A stretch of 20,423 nucleotides of DNA. It comes from DSAD01 sp036825155 (GTDB lineage Bacteria > Desulfobacterota > Desulfomonilia > UBA1062). Made by a program: the position numbers and the translations under genes. Below, piece after piece: positions 1 through 7,180 of the stretch. The notes under the pieces are model-generated. The model saw only the letters and a list, made by a program, of their open reading frames with translations. It searched no databases and had not been told where the DNA came from. The first letter of the stretch is position 1, and each line of letters begins with the position of its first letter. The stretch lies in assembly GCA_036825155.1 (NCBI GenBank), contig DAISYU010000056.1, positions 1 through 20,423 of the forward strand, in the 5' to 3' direction.

Positions 1-360
1 CTGGCAAGCGGGAGTGAACTCGGAAGCCCTGATGATTATGCAGCAATCGGCCCTGGCGGGGATCTCTATGTGACAGAGGAAGACAACAACAATATCCTGC
101 GCATCACACCTGATGGTGCAATCTCGATATTCCTGTATCAGTCTGAAATGAGGGCTATAACCGGTGGAAGCATTGCTGAGGTCGAGGGAGGGATTGCCTT
201 CGATGCTCTGGGCAACTTCTATGTGGCCGAAGATTCCACAGAAAATATCCTGAGATTCGATGCTGTCCCGTCGGGAACCATCTTTGTCCCGGCAGATGAA
301 ATGTCTGCACTCACCGGCTATACTCCAAATCTTGAAGGAGGGATGACCATCGTGCCTTAG
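1..360 (+). CDS. Beta-propeller (NHL/SMP-30-like) repeat protein, 3' end only
   Basis: The reading frame is open from the first base and stops at the TAG at 358-360, so the 5' part lies outside the window; 119 residues are visible. They contain two related units of about 50 residues. Each starts with a blade-like strand (GGDLYVTEEDNNNILRI, then GNFYVAEDSTENILRF) and continues to a similar tail (SEMRAITGG...EGGIAFD, then DEMSALTGY...EGGMTIV). The G-x-x-Y-V-x-(E/D) plus I-L-R pattern is typical of NHL or SMP-30-type six-bladed propellers, which are often exported and act in binding or as lactonases. No catalytic residues can be assigned from this fragment. A rho-independent terminator lies about 180 bases downstream. 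The fold is likely; the function is unknown. Confidence 0.7.
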   Translation: MASGSELGSPDDYAAIGPGGDLYVTEEDNNNILRITPDGAISIFLYQSEMRAITGGSIAEVEGGIAFDALGNFYVAEDSTENILRFDAVPSGTIFVPADEMSALTGYTPNLEGGMTIVP

Positions 361-543
361 TACCATTTGTAGAAATCCGGACCAGGGCTTCTAATCAATG
401 GTATGAACCCCAGTGCAAGCCCTGGACCCTATTGCGCAGCCCCGAAAGAACTATCGGGATCTTCGACAAGCTGCGGGGAATCGAACCCAAGCTTCTCGTC
501 CGTCGTAGCGGACGCGAAGACGGATTGACTATGACGTAATCCG
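361..543 (+). other. Structured intergenic stretch with consecutive inverted repeats
   Basis: No coding potential was seen. Several inverted repeats follow one another. CCAGGGCTT (382-390) pairs with AAGCCCTGG (417-425). CGCAGC (435-440) pairs with GCTGCG (470-475), enclosing CCCGA (441-445) paired with TCGGG (454-458). CTTC-t-CGTCCG (492-502) pairs with CGGACG-c-GAAG (509-519). The series ends in the terminator at 544-563. TACCATT (361-367) can also pair with AATGGTA (397-403), which crosses the first stem. It could be a structured 3' UTR, a small RNA or a cluster of REP-like palindromes. The sequence alone does not decide between these. Confidence 0.55.
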
Positions 544-573
544 GAACCGGCTTTGGCCGGTTCTTCTTTTTAT
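544..573 (+). terminator. Rho-independent terminator
   Basis: GAACCGGC (544-551) pairs perfectly with GCCGGTTC (556-563) around a TTTG loop, followed by a T-rich tail (TTCTTTTTAT). It closes the transcript of the propeller gene, or of the structured region downstream of it. Confidence 0.85.
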
Positions 574-602
574 ATTTTCCCTCAGTGAGTATTTTTTATC
601 TG

Positions 603-632
603 TTGACCTGAGATTATATTTATACATACACT
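603..632 (+). promoter_or_regulatory. Candidate sigma-70 promoter of the importer binding-protein gene
   Basis: TTGACC (603-608) and TACACT (627-632) are 18 bases apart, in an AT-rich stretch about 75 bases upstream of the start codon at 705 and just downstream of a terminator. The -35 is good and the -10 matches consensus at four of six positions. Confidence 0.4.
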
Positions 633-704
633 AAAAGACAGGGAAATGAATCGTCTCTTGCACGATCTGCATCACGAAATCTTTCGAGGGGGAGGACTAA
701 AGGT

Positions 705-1898
705 ATGAGAAAAAAGTGTTTGTTAACCATCCTTATCGCACTGCTGTTTGTTCCGTTCATCTCATTGCAGCCGGCAACGGCAACAGGTGCGGATAAGCCC
801 TTTATCTTCGGGCTTCTGCTTGTGGGGCCGTACAACGATCACGGGTATTCGCAGGCTCACTATGAAGGTGCCGAATATGTACAGGAGAAGGTGCCCGGGA
901 CAAAGATGATCTATATCGACAAGGTCAATCCTGCGGACCGGCCAGGGGTCACGATCCCGCAGCTGGTGGATGACATGGTGGAAAAAGGGGCGAAGCTCAT
1001 TATCGCCAACTCCGACGACATGAAAGACGGAATCAGGGAGGCGGCAATGCAGCACCCGGATATCAACTTTGTCCATGTTTCGGGTGACGATGTACTCACG
1101 GGCAAGGCCCCGAAGAATCTCCTCAATATCTTCGGCCGCATGGAATACGGCAAAATGATGGCAGGATTTTCTGCAGCCATGACCACCAAGACCGGCAAGA
1201 TCGCCTATCTGGGGCCGCTCATCAACGAAGAGACCCGAAGGCTTGCTTCCTCATGCTACCTCGGTGCCCGGTATGCCTGGGAACATGTCCTGAAAAAGGA
1301 CCCCAAGGACCTCACCTTCCAGGTGACCTGGATCGGGTTCTGGTTCAATATCCCGGGCGTCACGGCAGATCCCACCCAGGTTGCGCAGAACTTCTTCAAT
1401 ACCGGCTTTGACGTGGTCGTCTCCGGGATCGATACCACCGAGGCAGTTGTTGTCGCCAACCAGAAGGTGCTGGAGGGAAAGCAGGCGTGGGCCATACCGT
1501 ATGATTATGTCGGGGCATGCGAAGGCGGGTCCAAGGTATGCCTGGGCGTTCCCTACTTCAACTGGGGTCCCGCATACGTCGATCTGGTGAAGAAGTCCAT
1601 GGCTGGTTCATGGACGTCCGAGTGGATCTGGCTCAGCCCTGACTGGAAGAATATCAACAATCATGATACCTCGACCGTGGGGTTCATGGAGGGTGATGCC
1701 CTTTCCGCAGATACGAAAAAGGCGCTTGCTGCTTTTATCAGCGATCTCGGATCGGGTAAGGTAAACCTCTTCAAGGGACCGCTCAACTATCAGGACGGCA
1801 GTACATTCCTGAAGGCCGGTGAGGTTGCCACAGACCAGCAGATCTGGTACATGGCGCAGCTCCTGGAAGGGATGCTCGGGCAGAGCAGCGCAAAGTAG
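705..1898 (+). CDS. BMP-family ABC transporter substrate-binding protein (PnrA/Med-like)
   Basis: A periplasmic binding protein of 397 residues from the basic membrane protein (BMP/Med/PnrA) family, whose known members bind purine nucleosides. Residues 1-26 form a Sec signal peptide: MRKK, a hydrophobic core, then a likely signal peptidase I site at ATA-T. No lipobox cysteine is present, so the protein is probably soluble. The mature part begins with the family pattern FGLLLVGPYNDHGYSQAHYEGA and continues with GAKLIIANSDD, VHVSGDD, GKIAYLGPL and FDVVVSGIDTTE. GGAGGA (691-696) lies 8 bases before the ATG. The ATPase and two permease genes follow after a 312-base gap containing a terminator, so this gene may be transcribed separately and in excess, as is common for binding proteins. 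The ligand (nucleoside or another small molecule) cannot be told from sequence alone. Confidence 0.92.
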   Translation: MRKKCLLTILIALLFVPFISLQPATATGADKPFIFGLLLVGPYNDHGYSQAHYEGAEYVQEKVPGTKMIYIDKVNPADRPGVTIPQLVDDMVEKGAKLIIANSDDMKDGIREAAMQHPDINFVHVSGDDVLTGKAPKNLLNIFGRMEYGKMMAGFSAAMTTKTGKIAYLGPLINEETRRLASSCYLGARYAWEHVLKKDPKDLTFQVTWIGFWFNIPGVTADPTQVAQNFFNTGFDVVVSGIDTTEAVVVANQKVLEGKQAWAIPYDYVGACEGGSKVCLGVPYFNWGPAYVDLVKKSMAGSWTSEWIWLSPDWKNINNHDTSTVGFMEGDALSADTKKALAAFISDLGSGKVNLFKGPLNYQDGSTFLKAGEVATDQQIWYMAQLLEGMLGQSSAK

Positions 1899-1930
1899 GG
1901 CATAGAAACGACAGTTAATGTTTGAACAAC

Positions 1931-1972
1931 AGTGCAGGAGGTATCGGGATGCTTCCTGCACTTTTTATTTTA
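1931..1972 (+). terminator. Rho-independent terminator after the binding-protein gene
   Basis: AGTGCAGGA (1931-1939) pairs with TCCTGCACT (1954-1962), and the stem extends inward by a G-T and a G-C pair. A T-rich tail (TTTTTATTTT when the last stem T is included) follows. It separates the binding-protein gene from the ATPase and permease genes of the same importer. Confidence 0.88.
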
Positions 1973-2004
1973 AACAAAGGCACTGAAAGTCAGGTGTGAG
2001 GGAA

Positions 2005-2028
2005 TGGAGTACTGGAGTATTGGAGTAT
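2005..2028. repeat. Octanucleotide tandem repeat, 3 copies of TGGAGTAY
   Basis: TGGAGTAC, TGGAGTAT and TGGAGTAT are directly adjacent, followed by TG and a run of seven A (2031-2037). This is low-complexity intergenic sequence between the binding-protein and ATPase genes. Confidence 0.85.
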
Positions 2029-2100
2029 TGAAAAAAAGAAGACAGGATTTATGCAAGTTTGGGTAAGAAGAGCTGGGAAAAAGATAATAAAAGTTCCAAG

Positions 2101-2156
2101 GTATACGGTACAAGGTTTAAGGTATAAGGTTTAGGGTATAAGGTGTAAGGTGTGGG
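2101..2156. repeat. Heptanucleotide tandem repeat, 8 degenerate copies of GTWTAAG
   Basis: Eight consecutive 7-base units can be read: GTATACG, GTACAAG, GTTTAAG, GTATAAG, GTTTAGG, GTATAAG, GTGTAAG, GTGTGGG. The period is exact and no base is inserted between units. The array ends about 55 bases before the ATPase start codon. Seven-base arrays of this kind are prone to slippage and may vary between strains. Confidence 0.9.
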
Positions 2157-2176
2157 AGCGCCTTTGAGGCGCGATT
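2152..2176. repeat. REP-like palindrome
   Basis: GCGCC (2158-2162) and GGCGC (2168-2172) form a hairpin around TTTGA. The flanks (GTGGGA before, GATT after) resemble the GTGGGAGC...GCGATT layout of REP elements mobilised by RAYT transposases in many proteobacteria. The last unit of the 7-mer array runs into it. No T-run follows, so it is not a terminator. Confidence 0.5.
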
Positions 2177-2210
2177 TCTAACTTTAAGCATGGCATAAGA
2201 GTAAGAGACA

Positions 2211-3674
2211 ATGGCGCTGGAACTGAGAGATATTCACAAGCATTTCGGGAATGTCAGGGCCAATGACGGCATCAGCCTCGCCATGGCTCCTGGACGGATA
2301 CACGGTATTCTCGGGGAGAACGGGGCCGGCAAGAGTACGCTCATGAAGATCCTGTCGGGCTATCTCCATAAGACCAGCGGTGAGATTCTGTTCGATGGCA
2401 AACCCCTGAACTACACCACACCTGCCCAGGCATCACGGTTCGGGATCGGCATGCTCTACCAGGACCCGCTCGATTTTCCCGTCATGTCCGTTCTGGACAA
2501 TTTCATGGTGGGGCAGAGCGGTATCCTGCGGAACAGGAAGCCTGTTTACAGAAAACGATTTGAGGAGTTGAGCCGTTCCATACACTTTTCTCTGGATCCT
2601 GACACACCGGTTACTGCCCTGACCATAGGTGAGAGACAGCAGTTGGAGATTCTCCGGTTGCTCTCATTGGGAATCAGGGTATTGATCCTTGACGAGCCCA
2701 CAACAGGCATATCCAGCGAACAGAAGGAGGTGTTGTTCTCGGCATTAAAAAAGCTCGCTGATGACGGGCGCAATGTCATACTTGTCTCCCACAAGCTGGA
2801 AGATGTGGAGGCCCTGTGTGATTCCGTCACGGTGCTGAGGGAAGGAAGGGTGTCCGGAGAGATGGACAGGCCTTTCAATACCTTTGAGCTCTTGAAGATG
2901 ATGTTCGGCGAACCTCCGAAGCTGACCGCCAGGAAAAAGGTGAACCCGGGTGAAGAGGTTCTGCACCTCGATGGTGTTTCCGCCCCGGGTGGAAGGACCG
3001 GCCTGTCCGACTGCAGTATCTCCGTAAGAGCCGGCGAGGTTATAGGCCTTGCAGGTCTTGAGGGCAGCGGGCAGGACGTCTTTTTACGGGTGGCATCAGG
3101 GCTGATACAACCCGCCAAGGGGTCGGTTGCGCTCAACGGGAATAGAATGACCGGGAAGGACTACCATACCTTCAAGGCGTCCGGAGTCACATTTCAGCCG
3201 GCATCACGTCTGGAAGAAGGTCTGATTCAGGGCCTGAGTGTTACCGAGCACTGCGCACTGAAGGATAAGCGCAGGTCGCCTTTTGTCAGGTGGGAACACG
3301 CATACAGGACGGCACAGCACAAGATCAAAAAATTCCAGGTGGTGGGCTCGCCTGAGAACCGGGTCGAGTCTCTTTCCGGCGGGAACCAGCAGCGGCTCCT
3401 TCTGTCATTTCTCCCTGCAAAACCGAAGCTTCTCCTGCTTGAAAACCCCACGAGGGGACTCGATATGGAGTCGGTTTACTGGGTCTGGGAGCATCTCGAT
3501 GAATACTGCCACGGCGGGGTGAGCATCGTCTTTTCCTCTTCGGAACTCGATGAAATCCTCATGGCCGCGGACCGTATTCTGGTATTTTTTAACGGCAGGA
3601 TCATTGAAGATGTCAGGAAAGAGGAAACAAGTTCTCTTGAACTTGGCAGGGCGATTGCCGGAAAGCTTGCGTGA
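2211..3674 (+). CDS. BMP-type ABC importer ATPase with two nucleotide-binding domains
   Basis: A cytoplasmic ATPase of 487 residues, the usual size for the fused double-NBD subunits of nucleoside and sugar importers (YufO/RbsA-like). NBD1 has Walker A GENGAGKS (35-42), Q-loop Gln84, a signature reading LTIGERQQ (137-144) and Walker B VLILDEP (157-163). NBD2 has a degenerate Walker A, GLEGSGQD (282-289), without the Lys-Ser/Thr pair. Its signature is a good LSGGNQQ (388-394), but its Walker B reads LLLLENP, with Glu411 in place of the Asp and Asn412 in place of the catalytic Glu. NBD2 is therefore probably non-hydrolytic, as is common in this family. The ribosome site is weak. The first permease gene starts 18 bases after the stop. 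Confidence 0.93.
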   Translation: MALELRDIHKHFGNVRANDGISLAMAPGRIHGILGENGAGKSTLMKILSGYLHKTSGEILFDGKPLNYTTPAQASRFGIGMLYQDPLDFPVMSVLDNFMVGQSGILRNRKPVYRKRFEELSRSIHFSLDPDTPVTALTIGERQQLEILRLLSLGIRVLILDEPTTGISSEQKEVLFSALKKLADDGRNVILVSHKLEDVEALCDSVTVLREGRVSGEMDRPFNTFELLKMMFGEPPKLTARKKVNPGEEVLHLDGVSAPGGRTGLSDCSISVRAGEVIGLAGLEGSGQDVFLRVASGLIQPAKGSVALNGNRMTGKDYHTFKASGVTFQPASRLEEGLIQGLSVTEHCALKDKRRSPFVRWEHAYRTAQHKIKKFQVVGSPENRVESLSGGNQQRLLLSFLPAKPKLLLLENPTRGLDMESVYWVWEHLDEYCHGGVSIVFSSSELDEILMAADRILVFFNGRIIEDVRKEETSSLELGRAIAGKLA

Positions 3675-3692
3675 TTGGGATCAGGATAGAAC

Positions 3693-4787
3693 ATGGATGA
3701 TTACATGCAAAATGAGCGTGTAGTATCAGAGAACCGGGATAAAGAGACCTTCAGCGAATATGTCGGTGAGGCTGTCTTCACCCTTGTCGCTGTCCTGGCC
3801 TTTACCACCTTTGTGCTTATCCTTGCCGGTGCACCGCCGATCGATGCCTATTACCACATCTTCAAGGGGTCGCTCGGCTCATGGGTCAAGTTCACCCATG
3901 TGATAAAGGCATGGATACCGCTTACGCTCTGTTCGTGCGGACTCATCTATACCTTCAGGATCGGGTTGTGGAATATCGGTGTCGAAGGCCAGGTGGTCAT
4001 GGGTGCTATCTTTACCACCTTTGCTCTCAGGCTCGGGGTGGGAAGCCCGCTGTCCGGTATCTACCTCGTTTTCTCCTTTCTCGCAGGGATAACAGGTGGG
4101 GCAATCTGGGCCCTTCTGGCAGGGTTTCTCAAGACAAAGGGAGGGGTCCACGAGATATTTGCAGGACTCGGGCTCAACTTTGTTGCCCAGGGCATGGTGC
4201 TATGGCTGATATTCGGTCCGTGGAGACGTCCGGGAGTCGCCTCCATGAGCGGTACAGAGATCTTCCCCTCAGAGCTTTGGCTGCCGTACATCTCCTCTCT
4301 CAGGCTCTCTCCCATCGGTCTTGCAAGTGCTTTTGGTGCATTGATTCTGACTGCTGCGATGATACGCCACACCAGGATCGGTCTCTACCTCAAGGCAATC
4401 GGGAACAATCCGAACTCTGCCTACCTGTTCGGGCTGAAACCGGGCAGATACATGCTCATTGCCATGATCTGCGCCGGGGGGTTCGCCGGTCTTGCAGGCA
4501 GCATGCAGGTCTCGGGCGTCTATCACCGCCTCATCCCTTCAATATCGAGCAATTACGGCTACCTCTCTTTGCTGGTTGTCATGCTTGCCAACTATAATGT
4601 CTGGATCGCACCGGTTATCGCGTTCTTTTTTGCCTGTCTGAATGTGGGGAGCATCCAGCTGCCCATGATGCTCCAGCTTGATTCCTCCTTAAGTGGTGTT
4701 ATCCAGGGGACCCTTGTCCTGGCAACACTTGCCGTTCATGCATGGCGCAGACAAGTCAGGAAAAAGGGGAGGGTGAGGCGGTCATGA
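3693..4787 (+). CDS. BMP-type ABC importer permease 1
   Basis: An inner-membrane permease of 364 residues from the LivH/BmpC-like (BPD_transp_2) family. After a polar N-terminus of about 25 residues there is a series of hydrophobic segments. The family motif FRIGLWNIGVEGQVVMG (88-104) sits at its usual place before the third or fourth membrane segment. A second conserved region, GLYLKAIGNNPNSAYLFGL, matches the cytoplasmic coupling loop that contacts the ATPase. An AGGA lies about 6 bases before the ATG at 3693; an in-frame ATG at 3705 is an alternative start. The stop overlaps the start of permease 2 by four bases (ATGA). Together with the ATPase and permease 2 it forms the membrane part of the importer. 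Confidence 0.92.
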   Translation: MDDYMQNERVVSENRDKETFSEYVGEAVFTLVAVLAFTTFVLILAGAPPIDAYYHIFKGSLGSWVKFTHVIKAWIPLTLCSCGLIYTFRIGLWNIGVEGQVVMGAIFTTFALRLGVGSPLSGIYLVFSFLAGITGGAIWALLAGFLKTKGGVHEIFAGLGLNFVAQGMVLWLIFGPWRRPGVASMSGTEIFPSELWLPYISSLRLSPIGLASAFGALILTAAMIRHTRIGLYLKAIGNNPNSAYLFGLKPGRYMLIAMICAGGFAGLAGSMQVSGVYHRLIPSISSNYGYLSLLVVMLANYNVWIAPVIAFFFACLNVGSIQLPMMLQLDSSLSGVIQGTLVLATLAVHAWRRQVRKKGRVRRS

Positions 4788-5764
4788 GTGAAATCGATCT
4801 GACCATACTCTTTGCGAGCGTTATTGCGGCTGCAGCACCCATTCTCCTTGCAACGCTCGGTGAGACCATTACCGAGAAGTCTGGAATCATAAATCTTTCT
4901 CTGGACGGGACCATCATGCTCAGCGCCATGAGTGCCTTTGTCATAGCATTGAAAACAGACAACCTCTTTGTTGGATTTGTCTTTGCCGCCGTTGTGGGCG
5001 GGCTCGTTGCCGCCGTGGTAGCGTTCTTCAGCATCTACCTGAAGCAGAACCAGGTGGCAGTGGGGTTTGTGCTCACGCTCATGACACGGGACCTGGCATA
5101 TTTCATCGGCAGTCCCTATTCGAGGATGCAGGGTCCTCAGGTAGGCCCCATGTCAATACCTGTACTCAGGGACATCCCGTTTCTCGGTGATGTGCTCTTC
5201 CAGCACAATCTGCCGGTATATTTCAGCATGGTCATGATTGGTGTTGTCTGGTGGTACATGTACAAGACCCGTTTGGGGCTGCGGCTTAGATCCGTCGGGG
5301 AGAATCCCGAGGCATCCTATGCCAGGGGCATAAGCCCGAACCGGGTGCAGATGGTCTATGCGGTATGCGGTGGTCTTCTTGTCGGGCTTGCCGGTGCTGC
5401 GTTCTCACTGTGTATCAAACCGGGATGGGGACAGCCCCAGGGGGCGGAAGGGTCAGGCTGGATCGCCCTGGCACTGGTCATTTTCGGGGGCTGGAACCCG
5501 GTCAAGGCGGCCCTGGGTGCGTATCTGTTTGCATTTCTCCAGGTCATGAGCATCTATTTCCAGGGCTGGCTTCCCTCAATACCTGCTCAGGTGTTCCAGG
5601 TGGCGCCGTTCCCGCTTATGATCTTTATTCTGGTCATCGTGTTCTTTGCCCAGAAAGAGTCCTTTGTCCGGTGGGCAGAAGATAAACCCGTGATCAGAGC
5701 GATCATCCATGCCCTCTACGCTGCCGCCCCGAGTGCGCTCGGGAGACGGTACAGCGAAGAATGA
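4784..5764 (+). CDS. BMP-type ABC importer permease 2
   Basis: The second inner-membrane permease, 326 residues, in the same family but smaller, as is usual for the pair. The motif KSGIINLSLDGTIML (32-46) is this subunit's version of the NIG-x-EG motif. The loop LGLRLRSVGENPEASYARGI is the likely ATPase-coupling helix. The start at 4784 is chosen because it forms an ATGA overlap with the permease 1 stop and follows a GGGTGAGG-type ribosome site. The longer reading from 4742 adds a polar leader of 14 residues that lies inside permease 1 and is unlikely to be used. The two permeases presumably form a heterodimer. Confidence 0.92.
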   Translation: MSEIDLTILFASVIAAAAPILLATLGETITEKSGIINLSLDGTIMLSAMSAFVIALKTDNLFVGFVFAAVVGGLVAAVVAFFSIYLKQNQVAVGFVLTLMTRDLAYFIGSPYSRMQGPQVGPMSIPVLRDIPFLGDVLFQHNLPVYFSMVMIGVVWWYMYKTRLGLRLRSVGENPEASYARGISPNRVQMVYAVCGGLLVGLAGAAFSLCIKPGWGQPQGAEGSGWIALALVIFGGWNPVKAALGAYLFAFLQVMSIYFQGWLPSIPAQVFQVAPFPLMIFILVIVFFAQKESFVRWAEDKPVIRAIIHALYAAAPSALGRRYSEE

Positions 5765-5770
5765 AGACAG

Positions 5771-5804
5771 CGGCCAACCCTTGAAGAAAACAGAGGCCGT
5801 TTTT
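5771..5804 (+). terminator. Weak candidate terminator after the importer genes
   Basis: CGGCC (5771-5775) and GGCCG (5795-5799) flank a loop of 19 bases and are followed by TTTTT. The stem is short and the loop long, so read-through into the next gene pair is likely. Confidence 0.35.
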
Positions 5805-5824
5805 GCCCGTAGTATGGATCAGGT

Positions 5825-6358
5825 ATGAGAAGCTATATTACAAGAAAAGTTGTTGTTCCCATTATGCAATTACTCAGACAGGGTGTCACCCCGGAAAAGG
5901 TATCTCTGAGTATTGCATGGGGAGTCATGATCGGTATCTTTCCAGTCATAGGTGCGACGACGCTGCTCTGTACAATCGCAGCAATTGTCCTGAGGCTGAA
6001 TCTGCCTGTCATACAGCTGGCGAACTGGCTGGTGTATCCCCTGCAGCTCGTCCTCGTAGCCCCGTTCTTTGTCGCCGGGGCGTACCTGTTCGGGAGTGAG
6101 CCGTTTACCCAGGATACACGGGAATTGATTGTTCTGTTCCAGGACGATCTCTTAAGCGCAGTGGTACTTCTCAAGGATATAATCCTGGATGCCGTGCTTG
6201 TATGGCTTTGTGTTGCTCCTGTGGGTATCATCGGTATGTACTTGATCCTCAGGCCGGTCATGAAAAGGATTCCGGTTCATCGATATCCCATAGAGCCCGA
6301 AAGGAACGGTTTTCACCTGGGAGAAAACATTGCAGGTGATGACAGGAGCACCCCATGA
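5825..6358 (+). CDS. DUF2062 family membrane protein
   Basis: An integral membrane protein of 177 residues. The pattern QGVTPEKVSLSIAWGVMIGI followed by FPVIGATTLLCTIAAIVLRLN (split for length) is the hallmark of DUF2062: G-x-(S/T)PxKxAx(S/A)xA-x-G, then FPxxG and RLNLP. There are three or four hydrophobic stretches (about 28-50, 60-95, 115-150) and a short polar C-terminus. The biochemical role of the family is not established. No strong ribosome site precedes the ATG, but a stop just upstream in the same frame (5810-5812) excludes a longer protein. Its last codon overlaps the macro-domain gene (ATGA at 6355), so the two are translationally coupled. Confidence 0.82.
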   Translation: MRSYITRKVVVPIMQLLRQGVTPEKVSLSIAWGVMIGIFPVIGATTLLCTIAAIVLRLNLPVIQLANWLVYPLQLVLVAPFFVAGAYLFGSEPFTQDTRELIVLFQDDLLSAVVLLKDIILDAVLVWLCVAPVGIIGMYLILRPVMKRIPVHRYPIEPERNGFHLGENIAGDDRSTP

Positions 6359-6831
6359 TTCACTATGTTGCAGGAGATGCCACCCGGCCTGAAGGGAAGG
6401 GACACAAGATCATCGTTCACATCTGCAATGACATCGGAAGATGGGGCAAGGGATTTGTGCTGGCGATCTCAAAAAGATGGAAAGAACCGGAGAAGGCCTA
6501 CAGACAGTGGTATGCGCATCCTGCAAACGACAACCGAATGGAGTTGGGAAAGATACAGCCGGTCAGGGTCTCAGATGATATTACGGTCATCAACATGATC
6601 GCCCAGAAGGGAATATACCGTTCGGAAGGTGTACCGCCCATTCGCTACGAGGCAGTGAGAACATGCCTGAACAAGGTGTGCCGGTATGCCTCAGGCATCG
6701 AGGATAAGCCAATATCCATCCACATGCCGCGGATCGGGTGCGGCCTGGCCGGGGGAAACTGGCGGGAGATAGAACATATTATCCGCGAGACGTTGAGCGA
6801 CATCGACGTATATGTATACGATCTTCCCTGA
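6355..6831 (+). CDS. Macro-domain (ADP-ribose-binding) protein
   Basis: A single-domain macro protein of 158 residues, expected to bind or process ADP-ribose or its derivatives in the cytoplasm. Visible motifs are VAGDATRP (5-12, adenine/ribose contact), HICNDIGRWGKGF (22-34, with the Asn-Asp pair and Gly-rich loop) and MPRIGCGLAGGNW (124-136, phosphate/distal ribose loop). The layout recalls the TARG1/OARD1 and DarG branch of macro domains. However, the GCGL motif is followed by Ala-Gly rather than the Asp-Arg of human TARG1, so the same deglycosylase mechanism should not be assumed. No DarT-like toxin gene is adjacent. It overlaps the DUF2062 gene by four bases, which implies co-expression and perhaps a shared role. 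Confidence 0.88.
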   Translation: MIHYVAGDATRPEGKGHKIIVHICNDIGRWGKGFVLAISKRWKEPEKAYRQWYAHPANDNRMELGKIQPVRVSDDITVINMIAQKGIYRSEGVPPIRYEAVRTCLNKVCRYASGIEDKPISIHMPRIGCGLAGGNWREIEHIIRETLSDIDVYVYDLP

Positions 6832-7180
6832 GCCTGTGTAACCACTCGGGACAGGACCTCCTCATAAAGACAGCCGGATCCTGCAGTTCTTTTCATACAC
6901 GTTTCGGTTCAAATCAGAACATAAGCATGAAGGCAATTCCAAGGGGTTATGACCTTAACAATTCAGGACTGTCACGTGCTCACCGATTCTCCTGATACCT
7001 ATGAATATGTAGCATGGGACCGCCCTGCCGGCTACAGCAAGGTGGCGGTCGATATATGAATATGTATCAGAAGGAACGGTCATGGTGTGCCGCAAATTAA
7101 TAATTTCTAGCATAATGACCGATTATTACATGGGATACTGTTATTAAGTGTGATTTTGCAATAAGGATGTGGCTTTTACA
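6832..7180. other. Gene-free stretch upstream of the pseudopilin operon
   Basis: No supported gene was found in these 349 bases. The middle holds the 99-base inverted-repeat element described separately. The last 100 bases are AT-rich and probably contain the operon promoter, but no clear -35/-10 pair, sigma-54 site or terminator was recognised. The hallmark motifs of a c-di-GMP-I riboswitch, which sometimes precedes pilin genes, were not seen. Confidence 0.6.
6982..7080. repeat. 99-base imperfect inverted-repeat element (MITE-like or structured RNA)
   Basis: The outer arms ACCGATTCTCCTGATAC (6982-6998) and GTATCAGAAGGAACGGT (7064-7080) are complementary at 14 of 17 positions, with one of the mismatches being a G-U wobble; the inner seven pairs are perfect. 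Inside, GACCGCC (7018-7024) pairs with GGCGGTC (7044-7050), with a further TGC/GCA pair within. The dodecamer TATGAATATGTA occurs twice in direct orientation (7000-7011 and 7055-7066). No target-site duplication was evident and no transposase is present. Confidence 0.6.

Noticed and set aside
470..490. tRNA-like T-arm on the minus strand (complement of GGGAATCGAACCC)
   Set aside because: The stem bases around the loop do not pair properly and no acceptor, anticodon or D arm could be built around it. It may be a decayed fragment or chance.
3881..4597. Plus-strand reading of 238 codons inside permease 1
   Set aside because: It is Arg/Cys/His-rich and lies in another frame of a clear permease; it is a shadow.
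6832..7180. c-di-GMP riboswitch upstream of the pseudopilin / HD-GYP operon
   Set aside because: The GEMM hallmarks (the conserved purine-rich joining segments and the tetraloop-receptor pair) were not found; the structure seen is a nested inverted repeat of another kind.
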